DNA from: Saprospiraceae bacterium
Lineage (GTDB): Bacteria; Bacteroidota; Bacteroidia; Chitinophagales; Saprospiraceae
Reading direction: 5' to 3'
Assembly: GCA_016787285.1 (NCBI GenBank)
Contig: JAEUUV010000157.1
Coordinates: forward strand, 1 to 45,929
DNA length: 45,929 nt
Both the position numbers and the translations under genes were made by a program. Shown here piece after piece: positions 33,148 to 40,163 of the stretch (positions are counted from its first letter, which is position 1; the number at the start of each line of letters is the position of its first letter). Under the pieces are notes generated by a model, which was given only the letters and a program-made list of their open reading frames with translations, was not told where the DNA came from and ran no database searches.

Positions 33148-33705
33148 ATGTCCGACAAAAAACACGCCCACTATACCCGCCTGCTGGAGTTGCTCCGGCA
33201 GGAAAAAGAGGAGGATTACCGCTCCTTTTTGCAAACGGTGCGCGAAAAACCCCTGTCCGACCGCGTCGAGCAGGGCTATACCTGGTATCCGCTGAACGTG
33301 CTGCAAACCGGTTTCGCCCTCGGCGAAAAAGCCTTTGTCATCGTGGAGCGCACCACCCGCCTGAACGAGCCGCACCAGTTGCGCGCCGGCCAGTCGGTAA
33401 GCCTGTTTACCCAGTCGCCGCATATTGAGCAGCCCGAAAAACAGGGGGTCATCAACTACGTGGAGCGCAACCGGATGAAAATCATCCTCAACGCCCGCGA
33501 TGTACCCGACTGGATCAACGCAGGCCAACTCGGTGTGGACATGCTCTTCGACGACCGCAGTTACCGCGAAATGGAACGCGCCCTCGAAAAAGTACTGGCT
33601 GCCAAAGGCGACCGGTTGGCGGAACTGCGGGACCTTGCAACCCCACCCCCATCCCCTCCCCCGGGGGGAGGGGGGCCACATCGCGCTCAGCCGTTTATGC
33701 CGTAA
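33148..33705 (+). CDS. IGHMBP2-like helicase, N-terminal part before a frameshift
   Basis: The frame encodes 185 residues of the N-terminal beta-barrel/stalk part of an IGHMBP2/SMUBP-2-type SF1 helicase (KKHAHYTRLLELLRQEKEEDYRSFL...NYVERNRMKIILNARDVPDW). At 33641 it runs into a 157-base C/G-rich element and stops at TAA in its centre. If one G is added to the G run at 33664-33669, the frame continues open through the element (ATSRSAVYAVSWETQ...) into LNPSQQAAVQ, so 33148-35429 would be one gene. It starts 9 bases after nusA and appears cotranscribed. Confidence 0.8.
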   Translation: MSDKKHAHYTRLLELLRQEKEEDYRSFLQTVREKPLSDRVEQGYTWYPLNVLQTGFALGEKAFVIVERTTRLNEPHQLRAGQSVSLFTQSPHIEQPEKQGVINYVERNRMKIILNARDVPDWINAGQLGVDMLFDDRSYREMERALEKVLAAKGDRLAELRDLATPPPSPPPGGGGPHRAQPFMP

Positions 33706-33797
33706 GTTGGGAAACACAAAAATCTGCTTTACCGGAATATCCTACCCAAAGCGGAATCAAGCCCCCCTCCCCCCTGGGGGAGGGGATGGGGGTGGGG
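33641..33797. repeat. 157-bp C/G-rich inverted-repeat element in helicase gene (copy 1)
   Basis: Left arm 33641-33675 and right arm 33762-33797 are near-perfect reverse complements, beginning CCCCACCCCCATCCCCTCC. Each arm is also a palindrome of its own. The 86-base centre is homologous, in the opposite orientation, to the 86-base centre of copy 2. The left arm has one base less than copy 2, which causes the helicase frameshift. Confidence 0.9.
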
Positions 33798-35429
33798 TTG
33801 AACCCCTCCCAGCAAGCCGCCGTCCAGGCCGTCATCGAAAACCGTGACATTGCCGTGATCCACGGTCCACCGGGAACAGGCAAAACCACTACGTTGGTGG
33901 CAGCCATTCGCCTGCTTTGTCAACGGGAAAACACCGTGCTGGTGACTGCCCCGAGCAACACCGCCGCCGACCTGCTCACCGAACGCCTTGCCGACAGCGG
34001 CCTGAACGTGGTGCGCGTAGGCAACATCAGCCGGGTGGACGACAAGGTGCTCGAACACACGCTCGACGCCATTCTCGCCAATCATCCGGAGAGCAAAAAC
34101 ATCAAAAAGGTAAAAATTCAGGCTGCCGAATACCGCCGTCAGGCCCGGCGCTACAAGCGCAGTTTCGGCCACGAAGAGCGCCGCGAACGCGAACACCTGA
34201 AATCCCAGGCCCGCGAACTGGAAGCCTGGGCCAACGACCTCGAAGACCGGCTCGTGGATCAGGTGCTGACCTCTGCCAATGCCATCACCTGTACCCTCGT
34301 GGGCGCCGCCCACCCGCTGTTGGACAAGCGCAAATTCCGAACCTGCATCATTGACGAAGCCGCCCAGGCACTCGAACCCGCCTGCTGGATTCCTATTGCC
34401 AAATGCAGCCGCGTGGTGCTGGCCGGTGACCCGTTTCAGTTGCCACCGACCGTCAAAAGTCTCGACGCCGCCCGCGCAGGCTTGTCCGTCACGCTCATCG
34501 AACGCTGCATCGAACTGCTCTCCGACCGGGTCAACCTGCTCACCGTACAGTACCGCATGCACCAGGCCATCATGGATTTTTCGAACCGGTATTTTTACGG
34601 CGGCGCGCTGGTGGCGCACGAGAGTGTGGCGGGGCGGGTGCTCCACCCCACCCCCAACCCCTCCCCCGGGGGGGAGGGGGGCTTGCCCTCTGTTCCCGCT
34701 GATTATTCCGGTACGGTCAACTTTCAAACATCCCAACTTGAAGAATTACCGGCAACGCGCGATGTTACCCCCCTCCCCCCCGGGGGAGGGGTTGGGGGTG
34801 GGGTTGTCACCTTCATTGACACCGCCGGCTGTGGCTTCGACGAGCGTTTGCAGGAAAGCAGCGGCAGCCTGCACCGCGCCCTGAGCCGGTACAACCCCGA
34901 GGAAGCCCTGCTCGTGCGCGAGCACCTGCTCCAGTTGCTGCACCAACTTTCGGGCGAGCAGGCCATGGCCCCGCACAACGAGGGCAGCAGCCCGCACGAA
35001 ATTGCGCTGCCGAGCATCGGCATCCTCTCGCCCTACCGCGAGCAGGTGACCTACCTGGAACAAATTTTTCAGGAAGACCCCCACTTCGCCCACCTGCTCA
35101 AAACCCGAAACCAAAAACCCGCCTTTGCCAAGGCTTCGGCGGATAAACCTTCCAACCCGGAACCTGTCCTGACCATCAACACGATTGACGGCTTCCAGGG
35201 TCAGGAACGCGACGTGATCTACATCAGCCTCGTGCGCTCGAACACCAAACATGAGATTGGTTTCCTGCAGGACTACCGCCGCATGAACGTGGCCATGACC
35301 CGCGCGCGCATGGCGCTGATCGTGGTCGGCGACTCGGCTACCATCGGTAGCAACAAATTTTACCAGGCGTTTTTAGACTACTGCGCGGAGCGCGGGGAGT
35401 ACAAGACGGGGTGGGAGTTTATGCAGTAA
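33786..35429 (+). CDS. IGHMBP2-like SF1 helicase, catalytic part
   Basis: A 547-residue frame containing all catalytic motifs: Q-motif and Walker A LNPSQQAAVQ...HGPPGTGKTTT, motif II CIIDEAAQALEP, motif III VVLAGDPFQLPPTV, VQYRMHQAIMDFSNRYFY, and motifs V/VI TINTIDGFQGQERDVIYISLVRSN and DYRRMNVAMTRARMALIVVG. Relatives (IGHMBP2/SMUBP-2, DNA2-like) unwind RNA or DNA 5' to 3'. Its proper beginning is in 33148-33705. Around residues 287-340 it contains a second 158-base element in frame (HPTPNPSPGGEGG ... TPLPPGGGVGGGV), and near 444-455 a short KPAFAKASADKP insert. Both lie between conserved motifs in loops. Confidence 0.9.
   Translation: MGVGLNPSQQAAVQAVIENRDIAVIHGPPGTGKTTTLVAAIRLLCQRENTVLVTAPSNTAADLLTERLADSGLNVVRVGNISRVDDKVLEHTLDAILANHPESKNIKKVKIQAAEYRRQARRYKRSFGHEERREREHLKSQARELEAWANDLEDRLVDQVLTSANAITCTLVGAAHPLLDKRKFRTCIIDEAAQALEPACWIPIAKCSRVVLAGDPFQLPPTVKSLDAARAGLSVTLIERCIELLSDRVNLLTVQYRMHQAIMDFSNRYFYGGALVAHESVAGRVLHPTPNPSPGGEGGLPSVPADYSGTVNFQTSQLEELPATRDVTPLPPGGGVGGGVVTFIDTAGCGFDERLQESSGSLHRALSRYNPEEALLVREHLLQLLHQLSGEQAMAPHNEGSSPHEIALPSIGILSPYREQVTYLEQIFQEDPHFAHLLKTRNQKPAFAKASADKPSNPEPVLTINTIDGFQGQERDVIYISLVRSNTKHEIGFLQDYRRMNVAMTRARMALIVVGDSATIGSNKFYQAFLDYCAERGEYKTGWEFMQ
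34645..34802. repeat. 158-bp C/G-rich inverted-repeat element in helicase gene (copy 2)
   Basis: Arms 34645-34680 and 34767-34802 are exact reverse complements over 36 bases. With the A before it the unit is 159 bases, a multiple of three, and it adds about 53 residues without breaking the frame. It lies between YGGALVAHESVAGRVL and VTFIDTAGCGFDE. Confidence 0.92.
35115..35150 (+). repeat. short palindromic insert KPAFAKASADKP in helicase gene
   Basis: Thirty-six bases in frame, including the palindrome GCCTTTGCCAAGGC, encode KPAFAKASADKP just before the conserved TINTIDGFQGQERD motif. Similar peptides appear inserted in unrelated proteins of other bacteria as I recall, which suggests a protein-tolerated repeat. 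Confidence 0.65.
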
Positions 35430-35436
35430 ATTGATT

Positions 35437-35575
35437 GATTACATGATTGCAGATTACATGATTGTTGATTTTAGAAGTATTCGTAGCACACACAACCATA
35501 GTTTGACCAAAAGCAATGCGGTCAACTCTACGCACTTCTAAAATCAACAATCATGTAATCTGCAATCATTTAATC
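35437..35575. repeat. 139-bp MITE-like element, second copy
   Basis: Arms 35437-35477 and 35535-35575 (41 bases, one mismatch). The centre, read on the minus strand, matches the centre of the element at 1245-1383 (GTAGAGTTGACCGCATTGC...). Thus the two copies have opposite orientation. It fills the gap between helicase and purC, which converge. Confidence 0.88.
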
Positions 35576-35591
35576 ACTTTTTATACCCGCT

Positions 35592-36524
35592 TCACAGCGC
35601 CCTCAAAATTTGCCGCTCAATCCGCGCCAGCGGCTCCTCCGACGCATCCTTTTCAAACTTCCGCCCCGTCACGCGCTCGAACAGTTCGATGTAGCGCGCG
35701 GTGATTTCTTCCACGAACGCGTCGGGCATGTCGGGCATTTGCTGGCCGTCCTTGCCCTGAAACCCGTGTGCGATGAGCCATTCGCGCACAAACTCCTTGC
35801 TCAACTGGCGCTGTTTTTCGCCGTGCGCCTGGCGCTCGGCGTAGCCCTCGGCGTAAAAATAGCGGGAACTGTCGGGCGTGTGAATCTCGTCCATGAGCAA
35901 CACCCGGCCATCTTTTTTTCCGAACTCGTACTTGGTGTCCACCAAAATCAGCCCCTGCCGGGCGGCCATCTCGGTGCCCCGGCGGAAGAGGGCGCGGGTG
36001 TACGCCTCCATCTGTGCGTAGTCGTCGGCAGACACGATGCCCTGCCGGAGGATTTCCTCCCGGGAAATATCCTCGTCGTGGCCGGCATCGGCCTTGGTCG
36101 TGGGCGTGATGATCGGCTCGGGAAACGCATCGTTTTCGCGCATGCCTTCGGGCAGCGTCACGCCGCAGAGCGTACGCAGTCCCGACGCATAGGTGCGGGC
36201 GGCGTGGCCCGCTAAGTACCCCCGGATGACCATCTCGACGCGCAGCGGTTCGCACCGGTGGCCGATGGCCACGTTCGGGTCGGGCGCCGCGATGAGCCAG
36301 TTCGGGCAGATGTCGCGCGTGGCTTCGAGGAAGTGTGCGGCGATCTGGTTCAGCACCGCGCCTTTGTACGGAATGGCGCGCGGCAACACGTGGTCGAAGG
36401 CCGAGATACGGTCGGAGGCGACCATCACGAGGCGTTCGCCCACCGTGTACACGTCGCGGACCTTGCCGCGGTAAAAAGCCGTTTGGCCGGGCAGGTGGAA
36501 GTTTGTTTCGCGAATAGCGGGCAT
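35592..36524 (-). CDS. purC: SAICAR synthase
   Basis: A 310-residue phosphoribosylaminoimidazole-succinocarboxamide synthase, which joins aspartate to CAIR in purine synthesis using ATP. Visible motifs are [27 protein letters not shown] at the N terminus, [36 protein letters not shown] (family signature) and [11 protein letters not shown] ... [15 protein letters not shown]. The length agrees with the longer, yeast-type form found in Bacteroidota. Start ATG 36524 gives [14 protein letters not shown]; the open frame beyond it to 36608 is Arg-rich and not gene-like. The gene is divergent from mqnD. Confidence 0.96.
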   Translation of the reverse strand: MPAIRETNFHLPGQTAFYRGKVRDVYTVGERLVMVASDRISAFDHVLPRAIPYKGAVLNQIAAHFLEATRDICPNWLIAAPDPNVAIGHRCEPLRVEMVIRGYLAGHAARTYASGLRTLCGVTLPEGMRENDAFPEPIITPTTKADAGHDEDISREEILRQGIVSADDYAQMEAYTRALFRRGTEMAARQGLILVDTKYEFGKKDGRVLLMDEIHTPDSSRYFYAEGYAERQAHGEKQRQLSKEFVREWLIAHGFQGKDGQQMPDMPDAFVEEITARYIELFERVTGRKFEKDASEEPLARIERQILRAL

Positions 36525-36693
36525 GGGTCGGGTCGGGTTGGTTGTTGCGGGGCGAAAGTACGACGGGATTTCAAAACCAGATCGCCGGCGCCGTCGTCGG
36601 CACGGCATTGTTCCGGGTGGGAGTCAGCATCCACTGGAAATTCAAGTCAGGTTTTGTATCCATTTTCGCCTATTTTTGTGAAAAATTTTTGTC

Positions 36694-37521
36694 TTGCTCA
36701 CCCTCGGCTACTCTCCCTGCCCCAACGACACCTTCATCTTCGACGCCCTTGTTCACGGAAAAGTGGATACCGAAGGGCTGGAGTTTCAGGTAGTGCTCGA
36801 CGACGTGGAGGCGCTCAACCGCCGCGCGTTTGCGGGCGATATCGCCGTCACCAAACTGAGTTACCACGCCTTCGCACACCTGACCGACCGGTACCAACTA
36901 CTCGACGCCGGCAGCGCCTTAGGCAACAACTGCGGCCCCTTGCTGGTAGCCCGCGAGTCGCTGACAGAGGCGCAAATCGAAGCCGGCCCTATCGCCATTC
37001 CGGGCCGCATGACCACCGCCAATTTCCTGCTCGGCATGGCTTACCCCGAGGCGCAGAACAAACGCGAAACGCTGTTTTCCGATATCGAAGACGCCGTGCT
37101 GCGCGGCGATGCAACGGCAGGGCTGATCATCCACGAAAACCGGTTCACGTACCAGCAAAAAGGTCTCGTCAAACTGATGGACCTCGGCGAACATTGGGAG
37201 ACGAGTACCGGGCTGCCCATTCCGCTTGGTGGCATCGTCATCTGTCGCGACCTTCCCGAGGAGGTCCGGCGCCGCGTCAACCGCGCCCTGCGCCGCAGCG
37301 TGGAGTACGCTTTTGCACACACCGACGACGTGATGCCCTACGTGCGGGCGCACGCGCAGGCAATGGACGACGCCGTCATGCGGGCGCATATTGACCTGTA
37401 TGTCACACAGTTCACGGTGGATTTGGGGGCTACCGGGCGCTCGGCGGTGCAGCAAATGTTCCGTATCGCTCAGGACAAGGGGATCGTTCCGAACCTGAGG
37501 GAAGATTTTTTCATGGATTAA
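36694..37521 (+). CDS. mqnD: 1,4-dihydroxy-6-naphthoate synthase MqnD
   Basis: A 275-residue enzyme of the futalosine pathway for menaquinone; it converts cyclic dehypoxanthine futalosine to 1,4-dihydroxy-6-naphthoate. The N terminus LTLGYSPCPNDTFIFDALVHGK and the segment GNNCGPLLVARESL, then TANFLLGMAYPEA and GLIIHENRFTYQQKGL are typical of MqnD and set it apart from MqnA. The only standard start that gives the normal N terminus is the TTG at 36694; a stop codon lies five codons upstream. A TAnnTTTG-type box (TATTTTTG, 36671-36678) is close by, which would leave a very short leader. A terminator follows at 37602. Confidence 0.93.
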   Translation: MLTLGYSPCPNDTFIFDALVHGKVDTEGLEFQVVLDDVEALNRRAFAGDIAVTKLSYHAFAHLTDRYQLLDAGSALGNNCGPLLVARESLTEAQIEAGPIAIPGRMTTANFLLGMAYPEAQNKRETLFSDIEDAVLRGDATAGLIIHENRFTYQQKGLVKLMDLGEHWETSTGLPIPLGGIVICRDLPEEVRRRVNRALRRSVEYAFAHTDDVMPYVRAHAQAMDDAVMRAHIDLYVTQFTVDLGATGRSAVQQMFRIAQDKGIVPNLREDFFMD

Positions 37522-37601
37522 GAAAAAAACGCATCTTTTGGCACAGTTTTGGAAAATACTGCAACCGTGTGTAAGTATTGTTTCAGAATTGAAAAATTCG
37601 G

Positions 37602-37631
37602 AGCGCGTGAAACGTCACGCGCTTTTTTTTT
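37602..37631 (+). terminator. intrinsic terminator after mqnD
   Basis: AGCGCGTGA and TCACGCGCT form a perfect 9-bp stem around AACG, followed by nine T (37623-37631). It ends about 110 bases after the mqnD stop. Confidence 0.85.
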
Positions 37632-37665
37632 GCGGGGTGTCACAGAGTTATTCCCCGCTAAGAGT

Positions 37666-37795
37666 AAAGTGTCACAGAGGCTCACAGAGTTTGAGAGGAC
37701 ACAGAGTTTTTTTGTCATTCCGTAAGGAATCTGTCCACGCTTAGTCGGTAAAAACTCTGTGTCCTCTCAAACTCTGTGAGCCTCTGTGACACTTT
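37666..37795. repeat. 130-bp element with perfect 46-bp inverted repeats
   Basis: Arms 37666-37711 and 37750-37795 are exact reverse complements over 46 bases and contain tandem words of the form CACAGAG. The centre is 38 bases. A shorter related palindrome (GGGGTGTCACAGAGTTATTCCCC) lies at 37634-37656. It sits between the mqnD terminator and the ald promoter. Confidence 0.9.
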
Positions 37796-37829
37796 TTTAT
37801 TTCGGAAACTCCAACTGCCAACTCCTGCC

Positions 37830-37837
37830 TATCTTTG
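37830..37837 (+). promoter_or_regulatory. probable ald promoter -7 box
   Basis: TATCTTTG matches TAnnTTTG and would give a transcript start near 37844, about 57 bases before the ald start codon. No clear -33 element was seen. Confidence 0.5.
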
Positions 37838-37900
37838 TCGCGTTGAATGCTGAAAGCCCAAGCGATTGGGCCATTTTTTCATCAAAACAAAACCATAGAC

Positions 37901-39013
37901 ATGATTATTGGCGTACCAAAAGAGATCAAGACGAATGAAAACCGCGTGGCGCTCACCCCTGCCGGCGCACTGGAATTCACCAAACGCGGGCACACTGTTT
38001 ACGTAGAAACTACTGCCGGTGTGGGAAGCGGTTTTGAGGATCAGGATTATATCGAGGCCGGTGCAAAAATTTTGCGCACCGCCGATGAAGTCTGGGCTAT
38101 TGCCGAGATGATCATGAAAGTGAAAGAACCGATCGCCGAAGAATACGGTCGCTGCCGCAAGGATCAACTGATCTTCACCTATTTCCACTTTGCTTCCAGC
38201 CAGGAACTGACGCACGCCATGATCAAAAGCGGCGCCGTGTGCTTAGCCTACGAGACGGTGGAAACCAAAGATCGCCAGTTGCCCCTGCTCGTGCCGATGT
38301 CGGAAGTAGCCGGACGAATGGCAATTCAGGAAGGCGCCAAATACCTGGAAAAACCCGTGAAAGGCCGCGGCGTGTTGCTTGGCGGCGTGCCGGGCGTAGA
38401 GCCGGGCAAAGTACTGGTGCTCGGTGGCGGTGTCGTGGGTACGCAAGCCGCAAAAATGGCTGCCGGTCTTGGCGCTCAAGTCACTCTCCTCGACGTAAGT
38501 CTGGCGCGCCTGCGCTACCTGAGCGACATCATGCCCGCCAACGTAACTACGCTGTTTTCCAGCGAATACAACATCCGCCGCTTGGTACAAACGCACGACC
38601 TGATCGTGGGTGCCGTGCTGATCCCGGGCGCCATGGCCCCGAAACTGATCACGCGCGACATGCTGAAACTCATGCGCCCCGGCACCGTTGTCGTGGACGT
38701 GGCCGTGGATCAGGGCGGCTGTTTCGAGACGACCAAACCCACCACCCACGACCACCCGACCTACATCATCGAAGACGTGGTGCACTACTGCGTAGCCAAT
38801 ATGCCGGGCGCCGTGCCGTTCACCTCCACGGTCGCACTCACAAATGCCACCCTGCCGTATGCTCTGCAGTTGGCCAACAAAGGCTGGGAACGCGCCTGCC
38901 TCGAAAATCAGGAACTGTTCCTCGGCCTGAACGTGGTGAAAGGCAAGGTGGTGTACAAAGGTGTAGCCGACGCGTTCGGACTGCCGTTCAACCGCCTGGA
39001 AGATATTAGCTAA
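37901..39013 (+). CDS. ald: alanine dehydrogenase
   Basis: A 370-residue enzyme that interconverts L-alanine and pyruvate plus ammonia with NAD. The opening MIIGVPKEIKTNENRVALTPAGA is diagnostic, followed by EMIMKVKEPIAEEYGRC, the substrate-site FTYFHFASSQELTHAM, the NAD-binding GGGVVGTQAAKMAAGLGAQVTLLDV and the C-terminal VDVAVDQGGCFETTKPTTHDHPTY. The length is normal (about 370). Start at ATG 37901; the open frame to 37847 is not conserved. The gene is flanked by two inverted-repeat elements and seems to be transcribed alone. Confidence 0.96.
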   Translation: MIIGVPKEIKTNENRVALTPAGALEFTKRGHTVYVETTAGVGSGFEDQDYIEAGAKILRTADEVWAIAEMIMKVKEPIAEEYGRCRKDQLIFTYFHFASSQELTHAMIKSGAVCLAYETVETKDRQLPLLVPMSEVAGRMAIQEGAKYLEKPVKGRGVLLGGVPGVEPGKVLVLGGGVVGTQAAKMAAGLGAQVTLLDVSLARLRYLSDIMPANVTTLFSSEYNIRRLVQTHDLIVGAVLIPGAMAPKLITRDMLKLMRPGTVVVDVAVDQGGCFETTKPTTHDHPTYIIEDVVHYCVANMPGAVPFTSTVALTNATLPYALQLANKGWERACLENQELFLGLNVVKGKVVYKGVADAFGLPFNRLEDIS

Positions 39014-39026
39014 GTCCGAGGCAAAA

Positions 39027-39119
39027 CTTTAGCCCCGGGCGCATTTAAAAACACCGAACCGGCACGAACAGAAATTCCGTGGCGGAGTTCTCTACAGTTA
39101 AATGCTCCCGGGGTAAAAG
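39027..39119. repeat. 93-bp inverted-repeat element between ald and mscS-like gene
   Basis: Arms 39027-39048 and 39098-39119 (22 bases, three mismatches) centre on GCCCCGGG / CCCGGGGT and TTTAA. No T run follows directly. Probably a dispersed palindrome acting in the ald 3' end. Confidence 0.65.
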
Positions 39120-39154
39120 GTTTGTTTCCTGTTTACCCCCAAAAACTCCGGCTC

Positions 39155-40066
39155 ATGAAATACTTCATTCTTGCCTTCAAGGCGCTGCTGCTGGTTTTAT
39201 TGATATTGCTGTACATCGGCGAGGTTGACATCGCGCCGCTGCTCGCCATGCTGAAAAGCCGGTACCGCCAGCCGATGGCGTATTACGTGGACGTACTCTC
39301 CGGAATAGCCATCTTTTTGCTTGTGCTCGACTTTGTGCAATACACCGTCGTGTGGTTTTACCGCCGCCGGACCAAGTTGCGCGCCGAAGACAACTTCATT
39401 GTCGGCATCGGCCAATTGTATTCGATCATCCTGGTCATCGGCCTGACAATAGGTCTGCTGTCGCTGTTCCGCATCCAGATCAAGGAAGTGCTGACTTCGA
39501 TCTCGATCATTTTTGCCGGCCTGGTTTTGCTCACCAAGGAGTACGTGTCCAACGTGATCAACGGCATGATCATGACCTTTTCAGGCGAACTAAGCATCGG
39601 AGACAACATCAGGATCGGACAGCATCGGGGTAAAATTGTGGACATCACGCTGCAGAACATCCACCTCATCAACGACGACGACGACGTAATTTACGTACCC
39701 AACAACGTGGCGTTGATGACCGACATCGTGAACTACACCAAACGATCGGTCAAACGCACCAGCATTGATTTTGAAATTGACTTGAAATACCTCGTCACGG
39801 TAGAGGAACTGGAACGCAACCTCGTGGAAACACTCAAGCCGTTCCAGGATTTGATCAAGGAAAACAGCTACTACCTGCGTGTGGCCGAAGTGAACCGGGG
39901 CAGCGTGACTATGAAATTCCAGTACATCCTCAATGAGCCGAACAAGGAACTGGAACGCGCCATCCGCCGGAAAGTCGTGCGCCGCTTGGTCGAGATCATC
40001 AGCGGACGCGAGAAATTTGTGGACAACATTCCCGAACTGCCGGAGGATTTCCCCGGGCACGCGTGA
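39155..40066 (+). CDS. mechanosensitive channel of the MscS family
   Basis: A 303-residue inner-membrane protein. Four hydrophobic segments are seen (KALLLVLLILLYIGEV, VLSGIAIFLLVLDFVQYTVVW, LYSIILVIGLTIGLLSLF and the pore helix LTSISIIFAGLVLLTKEYVSNVINGMIM). Then comes the MscS beta domain (IGDNIRIGQHRGKIVDITLQNIHLINDDDDVIYVPNN) and the C-terminal alpha/beta part. The pore helix has few glycines compared with E. coli MscS, so gating properties may differ. MscS-type channels release solutes under osmotic downshock. Start ATG 39155; an in-frame TTG at 39122 would add PVYPQKLRL. Confidence 0.9.
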   Translation: MKYFILAFKALLLVLLILLYIGEVDIAPLLAMLKSRYRQPMAYYVDVLSGIAIFLLVLDFVQYTVVWFYRRRTKLRAEDNFIVGIGQLYSIILVIGLTIGLLSLFRIQIKEVLTSISIIFAGLVLLTKEYVSNVINGMIMTFSGELSIGDNIRIGQHRGKIVDITLQNIHLINDDDDVIYVPNNVALMTDIVNYTKRSVKRTSIDFEIDLKYLVTVEELERNLVETLKPFQDLIKENSYYLRVAEVNRGSVTMKFQYILNEPNKELERAIRRKVVRRLVEIISGREKFVDNIPELPEDFPGHA

Positions 40067-40069
40067 AAA

Positions 40070-40150
40070 GGTTGGAGGGTTTCGGGTTGGAAGGTTTCGG
40101 GTTACTCCGGTACTCCAACCAGAAACCTTCCAACCCGAAACCCTCTAACC
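40070..40150. repeat. inverted GGGTT/AACCC repeat in leader of DUF255 gene
   Basis: Arms 40070-40103 and 40117-40150 (34 bases, two mismatches) contain tandem GGTTTCGGGTTGGAA-type units. The plan, GGGTT arm then AACCC arm just upstream of a start codon with flanks AAAAGG and CCTTTT, is that of the 9-bp arrays upstream of secA, though the unit sequence differs. Confidence 0.85.
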
Positions 40151-40163
40151 CGAAACCTTTTTT

